From: Adiantum capillus-veneris
Lineage: Eukaryota; Streptophyta; Polypodiopsida; Polypodiales; Pteridaceae
Assembly (NCBI GenBank): GCA_014529385.2
Contig: CM043947.1
Location: 115,335,587 to 115,399,586 of the forward strand
DNA length: 64,000 nucleotides
Reading direction: 5' to 3'
Shown piece by piece: positions 1 to 10,570 of this stretch. Below the pieces are notes generated by a model that ran no database searches, was not told where the DNA came from, and saw only the letters and a program-made list of their open reading frames with translations. Every line of letters starts with the position of its first letter. The stretch's first letter is position 1. The position numbers and the translations under genes are program-made.

Positions 1-215
1 TCTCTCCTTCAAAAATTGTCCAATACCAAACCTTGTCGTACCATCATCAAGATTCCTTTCTCACCTCTAGTTAACCATCTCAACTTATCTCGTTCCATTA
101 ACCAACCCCTCACTAATCTGCTTAAATCCAGCACGGACCTCGCGCACTTTCCTAGAACTTTGATATGTTGGATGAATGCGCCTAATCTCGGAACCCTTCT
201 CTCTAAACCTCCTTC
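1..215 (+). pseudogene. PLE reverse transcriptase, C-terminal fragment (copy A)
   Basis: The frame in use at position 16 encodes the last part of the PLE RT, ending near NLGTLLSKPPSPFP. It closely matches the complete C-terminus at 38926-39215; NLGTLLS and WMN are shared. The fragment is cut by the window start, so upstream residues are unseen. No GIY-YIG nuclease signature follows; the sequence runs straight into the 3' repeats. This portion corresponds to the RT thumb and C-terminal extension and has no catalytic residues of its own. Confidence 0.7.
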
Positions 216-250
216 TCCTTTTCCATCTCAATCCCCCCCCTTACGCCCCC

Positions 251-535
251 AAAGGAATTCCACCCGTAATTGAAAAATCCTTACCTCAACTAACTGCGGT
301 CTCATATATATATACAACCTCTCTAGATCCGCCCCCACCCACCACCCTCCCCAAAGGAATTACACTCGAATTTGACTAAACCTTGGATTCAGCTAGCTTT
401 CGCCTCATGTATATATGCAACCCCTCTAACCTCCCCCCCCAACAAAAGGAATTACACCTGAATTTTACTAAACCTTGGATTCAGCTAGCTTCGGCCTCAT
501 GTATATATTTAGCCCCTCGAAACTCCACCCACTCC
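251..535 (+). repeat. PLE 3' tandem repeats, about 92-102 bp units
   Basis: Three diverged units begin at 251, 353 and 445 with the motif AAAGGAATT. They run through a TTGACTAAACC block, a GCTTCGGCCTC block and ATGTATATATGCA, and end in a C-rich stretch. Equivalent arrays sit at 24646-24830, 35778-36055 and 39212-39440, always directly after the RT end, so they belong to the element's 3' untranslated part. Confidence 0.8.
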
Positions 536-839
536 CTAAGCTAAGTCAAATTCCCCTTTTTTGAGTAGTCTCTTTCCTATACAATTTTCCACTCCTTTAA
601 ATGCCCCATTAACTGTCCTTCTTTCCCACCCTTTTTTGTAAGTACCCACTTAAGGTGAGAAATAACCTGTCTTTAAGTTAACCCCTCCCTCTTCAAATGT
701 GGTAACGTTATAGTTTTTTGAGCCACACCACATCTCACTATTTATTCCCCCTCCATATTCTCCTTTTTGTTTGCACCACTAATGAGCTAATGAAAGCGAG
801 ACGCATTTGGTGTAAACCTGTCTCTCTCTTCTCCGCCCG

Positions 840-864
840 CCCCCCCCCCCCCCCCCCCCCCCCC
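840..864 (+). repeat. Poly-C tract in PLE leader
   Basis: A run of 25 C followed by an A-rich stretch. The same position in other copies holds 12 C (23669-23680), a short broken run (25121-25136), 22 C (36361-36382) and 32 C (39771-39802). The tract is a fixed landmark of the family with variable length. Confidence 0.95.
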
Positions 865-924
865 AAAAAAAAACAAAAACAAAAACAAAAACTAGCATAG
901 TTTTTTTTCCTCATCCTCTTCCAA

Positions 925-2640
925 CATGTTGCCTAAGCAAGATTTCGCTCGCTACGTCGGTTTACTTTTAGAACTTTGATACGAAAGTTGATGGTTCTTC
1001 AATATCTTTGGAGGGGAGAAGTAGGCTTGTTAAACTATTGCAATTGGTTTTGTATGGGTGCATGTGAAGCTTTGCATTTGTTGGATGCACAAATGTCAAG
1101 CTCTTCAGCTCAAAAGAGTGGCATTACAAGAAAGTATTGCCTCTTCAAAGAGGGAGGTTGAAACTCTCCAACAACAATTGCAAGAAAAGGATGTGTGGTT
1201 GTGTTCTTCTTATCACAGACTTTGAAGTCTAAGGTGTTTCCTCTACTTGTTTTGTAGTGCTTAGCACAAAGGTTGCTTTTGTACACAAATAGTGAAAGGT
1301 TGCAGGTTAGAGAGGTCAAGTGTCACCACTTTCTCTCTAAAATAGCCTTCTTTCTTACATCTTGCACATAGGTGCTTCAAATCCATGCTTATTAGAGGTG
1401 GGTAATCTCATCCTAATGTATAATTTAGGATTATTGGATAGAAATACTTGCAAGTACATCATATACTTAACAAGTGTCTTTATTATACAGCTTGCAAATG
1501 TTGAGTTCATACATGTTTTTGTTTGAAGAACATGTCTCTAACGTGTCTTGATACTAGGTGATCTCTTACTATGCTAGTTGAGTGGCGTTGTTTTCAAGAA
1601 TGCCTCAAGGAACTGACATAACACGAAGCTTTTACGATGGCACAAAGCTCTCCTCAAACAATGTGGCTCTCACTACACCAAAAATCATTATGCTAACATG
1701 GAGAGGTCCCTAGTAGGACAATACACCAGCTTTTCATCAGCAAAACACCTTTTCCTAATATGAGGGCACCCCCATCAAAGATATTTCTATGTGATAGGTC
1801 ACCCCATGAGCATACCATGTCATGGAATGGATGTAAGAACTATGACCGCACTACCCATTGGAAGTTGTTCACGAATGTATGTTTATCAAATTTAGTGAGA
1901 AGAAATTTAGACTCTATTGTTTGTTGATGTGTAAGAGCATGCTAGGTCTATCATATTTTAGATTGTTTGATAAGTTAAATAAGATTTGTAGTCATTTGAA
2001 GTGTAAATTTGTTTTTGTTTGGTAAGAGTGTACATGAGAAGACATGATAAAGGACCAGAGATCTTGACGAAAAAAACCTCGGTGAGATTCCTACCATGCA
2101 CTTGTGACACCATACCTCTCCTTGAGCCCTTTGATTTCTATCGTAGTGGGAAGTCCATGGGAAGCGTATTTTCCAATTTTTAGCACTAATAACTTTTTTT
2201 TAAAGGAAATTTTGGTTATTTTAAAGTTTATACACAGTCTAGGAGTTCATTCTGATTGTTTTCCTTCAATTTCAAAAATTGACCAAGGACACTCCTCGGA
2301 AGCCACTTTTGAAGGTGTTAGGGCCAGAGTTTGAGAAATTTCTGTATGAAGAAAATATAGTTCTTAACACAATAACAAAAATTGGCTCTTTGAGTATTTT
2401 CAGATTCCATGGTTTTAATGCTTTTTGGATCCGTAGATTAGGAAAAAAGTAAGAAATGTCTGTTTAATATCATTTTTTGAGAAATCATCAACTTGCACAT
2501 TGATTTTTGGAGAATCTGAGCAAGATATGGTTTTTTTGCAACACATGATGGTCGAAGAGCGCGACAAGATGAACGTATTCTCGTGAGACAAGCCTAGACA
2601 GATTCAGAGCTCATTGGAAGCTAGAAGCTGTTGAAAGTAG
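925..2640 (+). pseudogene. PLE leader and N-terminal coding region (copy A), decayed
   Basis: This stretch corresponds to the leader and N-terminal domain of the PLE. From the ATG at 925 a frame begins MLPKQDFARY and soon meets a stop. A later portion, clearest in copy C1 at 23864-24070, can form a coiled coil. The interval around 1580-1990 matches 25834-26019, 37088-37273 and 40699-40911 of the other copies. Near 2560-2640 lies a charged stretch (DRFRA) just before the RT. Several stops and possible GT..AG introns make the true reading uncertain, and no known enzyme domain was recognised. Confidence 0.5.
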
Positions 2641-2661
2641 CCTAGAAATTATCTCACACAA

Positions 2662-2870
2662 CACCTTAAAGACTCTCACTCTCTTGTTTTAGACTTCGCT
2701 TCTACTACTTTCCCTCCCAACAGTATCCTCTTCACCTTTGACGTTGAATCTCTCTACCCTAGTATCCCCATCCATGAAGGCCTCCTTGCCCTTAAAAGTT
2801 CCATCCAAGGTTTCTTCCCTTCCCCTAAGGTCAACTTCATCTTGTCCTTAGCCTCTCTTGTCCTCAACCA
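2662..2870 (+). pseudogene. PLE reverse transcriptase, N-terminal (fingers/palm) fragment, copy A
   Basis: The frame from 2662 reads HLKDSHSL and then FTFDVESLYPSIPIHEG, the characteristic PLE RT motif (first catalytic aspartate in F-D-x-x-S-L-Y-x-x-I-P). It continues to LASLVLNH, where homology to copy D1 (38210-38419) stops. The FVDD palm motif is missing here because the copy is truncated at about 2870. Confidence 0.8.
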
Positions 2871-3106
2871 CGTGAGGTTAAACCTGCTATACCTCTAGTT
2901 GATGCTTTTTCTTGCTGCATATGTGAACTTGTTTCCTCTCACTGTTGAGTCAAGGCCCAGGGTGTTAACTTTTAGTCGCTCCATTATCGCTTCAAAACCA
3001 TGGATCACAACATGGCCGGTTTGTCTTTCTCATCTTATTAAAGAGTATCTTGTTTGTCGAGCATGAGATTATTTGATACCTTGAGTGTTTACTGAATACA
3101 GATGTT
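2871..3106. other. Unassigned junction between PLE copy A and the Helitron
   Basis: No coding match is visible. The 5' end of the Helitron should lie somewhere here, but no terminal motif could be fixed by eye. Confidence 0.4.
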
Positions 3107-4774
3107 GTGATCTTTGATTTTGAGGAAGATGCATCTAATCTCCATGGCAAGAATGTTCACCATGCTTGCTCTAAGCTAAGCGATGATTGTGTGTCACCTC
3201 ATATTGAAACACATCTAGTCACTGCGCATCAAAAGAAGTTGTCTCCCAGTCCCAAGTTACGTAAAACTCCTACATCTTCTTTGAAGAAAGCGTTGAGGCT
3301 TGTTCGAGGTAATTGTGACTTATCAATCTTTCTGTGTTGCATTAAGGTGGCATGCAAAAAAATGGTTTGACTTGTCCTTTTCTTGGATAGGTAAAGCAAA
3401 GAGAGCTTTACATGAAGATAACGCTTTCTCTACCACAGCAAATACAAATTTTGATGTTGAAGATTTTCCTAATATTGAGAGTTTTAACTCCCAATTATCT
3501 TTGGTGCCTTCTTTAAAACCATTGCTTATATCTAAATTGTAAGAGAATACCACTTCTCGGTTTTCTATAGAGGGGAAGGGGTTGTCCAAGTATGGCACTT
3601 ACAAGATTCAAAAGGGTGCCTATGGTCGCTTCCTTACGGTAGATTTGCTAGATAAAGAATCTAAACACACTATAACTTTTGTGGTTTTTGAAATTTACAT
3701 TTCAAATTTTGTGGATCTATTTGAAGTGGATGATTATGTTCGTTTAGAAGGAGCTAGTTTGAAGAAAAAGGTTGGGAGGGATGGAGGGACTAGCTCATGG
3801 AGCTTGCATGCAGATGCTACAACATTATTGGTGAAGACAACCATTTTGATTGTTCTTTGGTTCTCTATCCTGAGCATAGGATTAGAGAGCTACTAGCTGC
3901 ACCCACATCAGTCTTGGCTCAATTTATCCCAACAGTCGCGTTCACAGTGGTGAAAGTAGAGACTACCACTAAAAGTGATGGGACTTCTGGTTGTCACCTT
4001 ACAATAGCTGACGGGCCTGCAATTATTGATAGAGCAAGTGTGAGTCTGCTCCACACAACTTCACTATCTTTTTGTCTTTCACTCATTGCTAATGGATCCT
4101 ATTGTACCTCTTGTAGTTGTTGTTTGTGCCTTCTAGGCATGCAGATTACTAGAACATTGTGAATGTGATCAATGACCTTGGGTACTACTCGTGTGTGGCA
4201 CACACTATCAACGTGTTCAAGTAACAAACAAACACTCTGTCCATTGTAGATGCTACTATCTTATTTCCATTGCCTCCTAGCTTAGAATCGCTCTTTGGAT
4301 AGCATATATCTCAACAAGTATCCAATTCAGGATTTGGCAAGAAGGTAGTAGACTATTCCTTGTTATTCATTGTTGGTGTCTTGTTTATGCTAAGTGATAT
4401 TAATGTTTTTGTTGATCTTTGGCACATTAGAAATTGTCAATTCCAATAGCCTTGAAATTCAATATGCATGTGAGACTTGCAAAGGAACGTATGTGAGTCG
4501 TGAAGTCTTGAATCCATTTTGTTACACATGTGGAAATCTTTCCACGATATTGAAGACCCTTGCATTGCAAGCAAAGCTGATTGCTCAATGAGGAGATCCT
4601 GTCACTGTCAATTTGCAAGGAGGAATTGTGGATGTTGTGCTTGGTCTTGCAAAACCATTCATGCACCTGTATGAACACAATCTTATGGATTTAAAAGCTT
4701 CTTTGGTAGGTCTAAAGAAAGCTGGCACTTTTGAGATAGACAAGAAAGGATTCTTGAGTGACTTCATTAGAATG
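3107..4774 (+). pseudogene. RPA1-like single-strand DNA-binding protein of the Helitron, decayed
   Basis: The conceptual protein starts MIFDFEEDAS (3107), is broken by a likely intron (about 3308-3390, ending TTGGATAG) and a stop at 3540. It then reads SKYGTYKIQKGAYGRFLTV and VDDYVRLEGAS (3582-3820), which looks like an OB fold of replication protein A. A second OB-like segment (3825-4040) contains FTVVKVETTTKSDGTSGC. The 3' part (4394-4774) has CETCKGTYVS followed by FCYTCGN, a CX2C-X14-CX2C zinc ribbon like the C-terminal domain of RPA large subunits, and a stop at 4589. Plant Helitrons often carry RPA-like genes, thought to coat the displaced strand. Exon boundaries are guesses. Confidence 0.65.
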
Positions 4775-4891
4775 TAAATTAACCAAAAAATCTTGTAATG
4801 TTCTCTTGTTCACGGTGTAGATCAATTTCAAATTGTTGTGCAATATGGTGATGTGGATGTTCATTCCTCTTCACAAATGCATGAAATTGTT
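4775..4891. other. Helitron spacer downstream of the RPA-like gene
   Basis: AT-rich non-coding sequence that ends in the left copy of the LINE target-site duplication. It continues at 11740. Confidence 0.5.
4878..4891 (+). repeat. LINE target-site duplication, left copy
   Basis: TGCATGAAATTGTT here is repeated exactly at 11726-11739. The LINE's poly-A tail, seen as a T run, starts immediately after. Confidence 0.9.
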
Positions 4892-5379
4892 TTTTTTTTC
4901 CGAGAAAAATATCCTTCTATTAGTTAATGAAAACTGCCCATAGGGCTACATCCACCTCTGCAAGAGAGGGCTACAACAAGCATGATGGGGAGACTCTCCC
5001 AATGAAAAAACAGCATATATACAATGGGGCTAAATCAAGAGATGGGAGGAGGGAAAATCCACACAGGTGGATAGTAGTGCCATCTGAGCACCCCTTGGAC
5101 CATGGTGTAGAAAGGCCCAGGATGCCAGAGTCGAAGGAATGCCTTGCGGCGCTCCCGCATGCGGTCGGAGCTGCCCTGTAGTCCCTCAAGCTGTCCTCTG
5201 AGAGTATGGATCAGCTCTAGCCAAAAGTCACGAACAGTCTCTGTTGGTGGCACAGGGCGAGCCTCAAAGATGCGGAAACAACGGGCCCGCCAGATGGACC
5301 AGAGAGCTAGGCCACTGATGAGCTCCCAACACTCCTCTCTCTCACTGGACTACTCTTGTGGAGTAAGGTCTATAGCAGG

Positions 5380-5900
5380 CTAGAGTGTAGGTCGCCCCCC
5401 CTGTATCACTATCATCCTGCTGGTGGAAGATAGCGCAAACTGAAGTTCCGGGCCCATGAGGGTGGACCAAGCCGTTGTCCCCCAAGTGTATTGTCGAGAC
5501 GTGGAGAGGGGAGGCATCATCCGAAGAACTCGTAGCCACACCTGCTGGCCCGAGGGACAGTCCCAAAGAAAGTGTCGCTGACTCTCCACCAACTAGTCAC
5601 AGGCTGTACATGCGGCCGAGAGACCACTATGCACAAGCCAGCTCCCTACTGCTGTGGCTCTGTGTGCAACCAACCACTAGAACAAAGTGACGCGCCTCGG
5701 CTGTCTGGAGGCCCACAGCCTCTGCCAAAAAGCTGCCAAGAACTCAACTGTGAGGCCCTCCTCCTGCCACTGGCGGCAGCGGGGCGGGCCTCTCTCTGTG
5801 CTGCAAGTATACGACGTCCAAGCCGAACAGTGTACTGAAATAAAGGGACTCCTGGGCGGTCTACAGAAGAGAGGGGGTCCCTCCATAGCCACTCACAAGG
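5380..5900 (-). pseudogene. LINE ORF2 C-terminal zinc-binding (zf-RVT) region, frameshifted
   Basis: Fragments in two frames read WLVAHRATAVGSWL and, further on, ESQRHFLWDCPSGQQVW. The His/Cys pattern with HFLWDCP is typical of the RT-associated zinc-binding domain of plant L1 elements. The frame changes between about 5680 and 5590. The remaining tail to 5035 has no recognised domain. Confidence 0.7.
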
Positions 5901-6047
5901 ATCCCACTGTACTTGTGCTAGTGGACAGCACTCCCAAGCCCATAGCCTCGAGTATCCTGTCTCAAGAGCTGCTGGGTCAGGGTCTATGACGCAAGTCCTC
6001 CCACAGATGCCCACAACTCAGATCCTCTGGAAACAGTACTCTTCTAC

Positions 6048-7922
6048 CTACGGGGCCTCGACTGCAACTTGCTGTAATCGTCCCCCACCCTGAAGCTCGA
6101 AGAACAGGGCTGGGACAGTCTCTAAGCAAGCCGTGACTGAAATGAGAACCTCTAGTCGTGTGAAGGCTCCCATCCACCCGGGTGCTACTGGATCGAGAGG
6201 CGTGAGCCACTCAGCTGGAACTGACTCTGAGATGTCCTGACACATGCTCTGAACCTCTCTCATGCTCTGTAGCTGGACAACCTGCACCTCCTCTGACAAA
6301 CCTGTGAATTCTAGCCAGTCACCTAGAGAGCGCGCTGGACCTGTTGCCATGGGACCCCAAGAAACATGAGTCCTACTCCCAACCAAGTGGCCTCTTTGAG
6401 TGCTAACCATGGGGTTCCAGACGAGGGGATGCGGTAGGCGCTCCTCCGTGCACGTGGGTTGTCTCTGCTCTAGGCCACGCCGTAATAGCTCCCAAGAACG
6501 AAGCAAACAAACAGCGAATCGGTCCTCCAGTCTCCTGCTCAAACCAACTCGGCGCAACTCTGTAAAGATGCATCTGGTCAAAGGTTTCCAAGGTCCTCCT
6601 GGCTGAGGCACCCTGGCACGAAGCCTCTGCAGCAAGAACTCCTTCCAGAGCTCCTCGCCTGGAAGAAGTCCTCTGACGATGAAATTCCCAAGAAGGGCTC
6701 TGCTCTGGTGTGCTAGATCAATGATCCCAAGCCCTCCCTGAGAACAAGGAAGTGTGATGACCAACCAAGCCACCTTGGCTCGGGAAATCTGAGTGTCGCG
6801 ACCTGACCAAAGGAAGTTCCTGATCAGCCTCTCTACCTGGCTGATGCAAGAACTCGAGAAGATCCAGCAAGAAGTGATGTACCACATAGTCGCCAACAAC
6901 ACCTGGTTGGAAACTACTACTCTACCAGCCAGCGAAAGTCGTGCTGAGCTCCAATGTAACAGCTTTCTCCTGATGGACAGGAGGAGAGGAGAAATCTGTT
7001 GCTCAGGGGACAAATCCAAACCAACCTGACAACCCAAGTACCGAACTGCAATCCCTGGAAGAATCCACCTGAAACCCTCTCCTGGCATCCAATCTGGAAC
7101 AGGAGCACTACCAACCAAGAAAGCCACTATCTTTCTCCAGTTGATCAATGCGCCCATTGCACAGCAGAAGGTCTCCAAAGCCTGCCCACATCTGTGTAAA
7201 TTGGCCTCCTCGCCCTCTAAGTACAAGGCTGAGTCGTCGGCAAACTCAGCGTCCAGAAGCTCATCTCCCCGTATAGGGAGTGCTAAGCCCCTCAAACCTA
7301 CCTGCTGTGACACCAAAAATCTGCTCATCGCCTCCGCATAGAACAAAAAGAGAAAGGGGGCAAGAGGACAACCATGTCTGACCGATCGTGTGAGCATGAA
7401 GCGCTCACCTCTACCTCCTGCCAAAAGCACCTGACTGTGAGCCTGCCCGTACAAAGCTGACACCCCTCTGATTGAAGCATCTGAGAAGCCCATCCTGCGA
7501 AGCGTGCCCTCTATAAATTCGTAGTCAACTCTGTCGTATGCCTTCTCAAAATCGAGAAGAAGAATCACAAGGTCCTCCCCAAGGAGACGTGCCAGGGCAG
7601 AAGCCTCCCAAAAAGTAAAGATGTTGTCAAGGATACTGCGTTCCTTGACAAAACCTGTGTGAGTCCCATGTATAAGGCTCTCTAAAAGTGGCTGAATCCT
7701 CAAACTCAGAGCCTTGGCAAGAATTTTGTAGGCTGAGTTGAGGATGGTGATGGGGCACCACTGTCGAATCTCATCCAAGGAGCCACCGTCCTTTGGAATG
7801 AGGTAAATCAAGCCCTCACTCATGCTATCCAACATCATTCCTGCGTGCAGAATGTACTGAAAGGCACTACAAAGATCTGGGCCAAGCAGGTCCCAGTACT
7901 CCAAGAAGAAGCTGGGAGTCAA
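6048..7922 (-). CDS. LINE reverse transcriptase open frame (624 codons)
   Basis: This is the longest uninterrupted frame in the window and covers the RT core. Visible motifs, counted from the methionine at 7922: LLLDFEKAYDRV (about residues 121-132, first catalytic Asp), VRHGCPLAPFLF (181-192) and AEFADDSALY (about 225-234, the FADD catalytic pair). YLGCQVG and a thumb region follow. It continues the ORF2 frame upstream across a stop at about 7986, so the methionine is not a real start. Catalytic residues are intact although the rest of ORF2 is broken. Confidence 0.9.
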   Translation of the reverse strand: MTPSFFLEYWDLLGPDLCSAFQYILHAGMMLDSMSEGLIYLIPKDGGSLDEIRQWCPITILNSAYKILAKALSLRIQPLLESLIHGTHTGFVKERSILDNIFTFWEASALARLLGEDLVILLLDFEKAYDRVDYEFIEGTLRRMGFSDASIRGVSALYGQAHSQVLLAGGRGERFMLTRSVRHGCPLAPFLFLFYAEAMSRFLVSQQVGLRGLALPIRGDELLDAEFADDSALYLEGEEANLHRCGQALETFCCAMGALINWRKIVAFLVGSAPVPDWMPGEGFRWILPGIAVRYLGCQVGLDLSPEQQISPLLLSIRRKLLHWSSARLSLAGRVVVSNQVLLATMWYITSCWIFSSSCISQVERLIRNFLWSGRDTQISRAKVAWLVITLPCSQGGLGIIDLAHQSRALLGNFIVRGLLPGEELWKEFLLQRLRARVPQPGGPWKPLTRCIFTELRRVGLSRRLEDRFAVCLLRSWELLRRGLEQRQPTCTEERLPHPLVWNPMVSTQRGHLVGSRTHVSWGPMATGPARSLGDWLEFTGLSEEVQVVQLQSMREVQSMCQDISESVPAEWLTPLDPVAPGWMGAFTRLEVLISVTACLETVPALFFELQGGGRLQQVAVEAP

Positions 7923-8534
7923 CCCATCCTCACCTGGACAGCTACCACGAGGGAGGGCCCTAAGAGCCGTGTACAGCTCCTCAAGCTAAAGAGGCAGCTC
8001 TAGCCTCTGGCGCATCTCCTCAGTCACAAGACAAGGCATTTGCACCCAAACCTGCTCCCTGCATGCATCCTCTCTCTCTGACTGGGGCTCAGCCGACAGT
8101 AGCTCACGGTAAAAGTCAGTAGCAACTGCACGCATATCCTCAGGCTCACAAACAACTGACCCATCGGGTCTCCTCAGTTGATTGACCTTGGCATGCGAGT
8201 GCCGAGGTCCCACTGTCTCAAAAAAAGCACCTGTCACTTTGTCACCCACCTGAGTCCACTAAGATGCCTGTCGGTGAAAGGAAAACTCATGGCGCCTCTC
8301 CTCTGTGCATGCAAGCTCCTCTCGAGCCTGCTGTAGCTGCTCCTCCAACCATGGACTGTCTGGATGCTGCTCCTGCATCCTTTGTAGTGAAGCAATGCCT
8401 CCTCTGATATGCTGCTCCTCCTCTCTCGCTATAGCCCGTCGAGCCAAAGACTCCTGGAGAAAAAAGTGGCTAAGCAGAGCTAGGCCTAAGGCCACTGTGT
8501 CTGCAGGTAGAGCCTGGCTGTCCATGCCCTCTGT

Positions 8535-9387
8535 CTAGAGAGCCTCTACCCTCTCTCTGAGTGTTGAGTCCAACAAGACCCGCTCTGGGATGCGAAGCAT
8601 CGTGCTCCCACTCCTCTGCCTGTCTGCCACTGTGAGGATCACTGGTGCATGGTCCGAGAAGGATGTCCCTGCCAGGATGTCCATTGATCCCCCCAAGTCA
8701 CTGAAGTGGTCACTAGTGTAGAAGTGATCTATCCGCAATAGATTCACTCCTCCCACTCTGCGGTCCGACCGACCTAGAGAAGGCAAGACTCTCTGGAGGC
8801 CTCACAAAGCCAGAATGCTGCCATGTATCCGAGACCCTCAAAGTCATACACAACCTCTCCCAAGCTGCTAACTCGACTTCATGTACAGTAGCATGGCTAC
8901 CTCCGATCCTGTCAGAGGGGTCCTCCAACATGTTGAAGTCCCCTCCTACACACCAATGGTCAACATGTGGCAAAGACTCAACAATCTGTGACCAAAACTC
9001 TGCACAAGCACTCGCCACATTGGGCGCATAGATGTTCAGGAAGCCCACAAGGCCACCCTGAACCTGCAAAGTAATCCACTGAGCCCTGCCTGGCATAATA
9101 ATCCCTCTGCCCACAATGGCCTGCTGCAATGAGTCCGCAATAGTCATACATACCCCACCCTGGATGCCTCTAGGTCCAAAAGCATCTAACCAAAAGGTAT
9201 CATAACGTCCCTGCAAAATCTGACCACATCGTCGAATGCGGATCTCAGACAAATGGTGCTCTTGAAGCATAAGGAGATCAATCTCTCCTCCCACAAGGCA
9301 ACGCTAAAGCTCTTGATGCAATCGGCCACGCTGTCGCTGAAATTGGGGCCCACGTAATCCTTGCACGTTCCACGAGACGATCCTCAT
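8535..9387 (-). pseudogene. LINE ORF2 EEP (APE-type) endonuclease domain
   Basis: This domain nicks target DNA to prime reverse transcription. Motifs seen in order: VSWNVQG (Asn of motif 1), LMLQEHHL (catalytic Glu), NIYAPN, GGDFNML (Asp/Asn), RIDHFYTSD and SDHAPVIL (catalytic Asp-His). A nonsense codon lies shortly after the start (about 9304), and a frameshift sits between the two halves near 8713-8786. Confidence 0.88.
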
Positions 9388-9430
9388 GGGGAGCGAGAGA
9401 GAACAGATGCTGCCGCACCAGCAAGACGGG

Positions 9431-10570
9431 CTATCTTTGAGGCAGGCTTGGATGGGGAGTAATCCGCATCTGAGCGTCCTCTAGATAGGCGAGCCTGTAG
9501 TGAGTTCCTGGCCCAAGCCCATGCAGAGCGATCCGTACGTAAAGCAACCTCCTCTGTTCAGGAGTCCTCATGATGTATGCATAGCAAGGCAAACACTGTG
9601 TATCAGCAAAAAAGTACACCACAATGTGCCTACATCCTGCTGAGTCTGGGGGTGTCACCGCAAACTTGGCCAGTGGCCACAAAGTCTGCAGCAAATCTGT
9701 AACTCCAAGTTCTCCCATGTGGTGAGAGAACTCGAGAACCTGTGTATGCAACCATCCCACCACTGAGTCTAGGGACCACTCTGTCTCGGTCCGACCACAG
9801 AGGGGAAAGGAGAAACCAACTGCTGAGTCCAAGGCCTTTGTCCCCCTAGCAGCGAGGAACAAAGCGTGGACCCTGAAGCAGGCTGCCTCGTGGTCTGCTG
9901 CGGAATCGCCGAGAAAGTGAGTCAATCCGTAATCAAAGAAATCCTAGCGGTGTCGGAGGTCAATGTTCGTCAGACCACGAGGGATAGCTGCAAGAGAAGA
10001 TGTCTGCATCTGCAGAGGGGGCCGCAAGAAGGGCTGACCCTCTCTCGCTAGGCAACTCGTGGCAAAGGCGCTGCCAAGAGATCTCCTAGCCGCCGGCGAG
10101 GGACCAGTCTCCTGAGTCTACTGTGGCACTGAAGCAGGAGGAGGGGGAGAAGGAGTTGGGGGAGGCGGAGGAGAAGCGAAGGGGGGTGGGGCGACAAAGG
10201 CAGGGGGGCGAGGTGGGGAGTGGGCGGGAGCAGAGGGCGGGGGAGGAAATGAGGAGGAGGAGGGGAAATCTGAAGGTGGGGTGGCTGGCGAGGGTGAAGC
10301 TGAAGTGGAGGCTGGCGTAGGGGGCTCCTCCTGCTCAAGAGGACCAAAGTGGTTCCCTGTGGGAACCCACTGCTGCTGAGTAGGCACCTGAGGGCCAATC
10401 TGAGTGCCAGGATGCCGCTGTGTCCCCTCGCGTTGACGGCCACGGGCCTACTGACATCCCTCCTCCGCTGGAGCCCCATGCTCGGAGGGTGGCTCAGAAT
10501 CTCTACGTTGTGCCGCTGGCTATGGCTGCGGCCCAGCCTTGGCAGGCTGGGGCTGAGGCTGAGGTGTAGG
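9431..10570 (-). pseudogene. LINE ORF1 C-terminal part and inter-ORF region
   Basis: Downstream of the ORF1 stop at 10571 lies a proline/serine-rich stretch (about 10387-10118) and a 164-codon open frame (9925-9431) beginning MTHFLGDSAADHEA. They are in the position of the rest of ORF1, probably separated from it by frameshifts. The proline-rich part has no known fold, and I did not recognise the 164-codon part. It ends about 40 bp before the ORF2 start. Confidence 0.45.

Larger units (their letters stand above)
1..2870 (+). mobile_element. Penelope-like retroelement (PLE), copy A, permuted fragment
   Basis: The order here is the end of a reverse transcriptase (1-215), about 100-bp 3' repeats (251-535), a conserved leader with a poly-C tract (840-864), a conserved N-terminal region (about 925-2640), then the start of the RT (2662-2870). 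The same order recurs at 23385-27290 and 35712-41539. Because the RT C-terminus precedes the RT N-terminus, this is a slice out of a tandem array rather than one unit. Homology to the other copies stops abruptly near 2870, just after the frame reading LVLNH. The family call rests on the RT motifs described at 38210-39294. Confidence 0.8.
5035..9387 (-). pseudogene. LINE ORF2: EEP endonuclease, reverse transcriptase, zf-RVT
   Basis: I place the start at the ATG at 9387 because it gives MRIVSWNVQGLRG, the usual opening of plant L1 ORF2. A TAG follows about 28 codons later. The nuclease part contains LMLQEHHL, GGDFNML (frame open to 8713) and, after a frameshift, SDHAPVIL (frame 8786-8535). A stop at about 8534 is followed by the linker (8525-7986, one more stop), then the intact RT frame (7922-6048), then a frameshifted tail with HFLWDCP (about 5570) of the RT-associated zinc-binding domain. 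At least six lesions interrupt it. The protein would nick DNA and copy the element RNA at the nick. Confidence 0.9.

Noticed and set aside
5646-6014. Overlapping frames of 100-122 codons on both strands in the LINE 3' part
   Set aside because: Apart from the zf-RVT pieces they are shadows of ORF2 in other frames.
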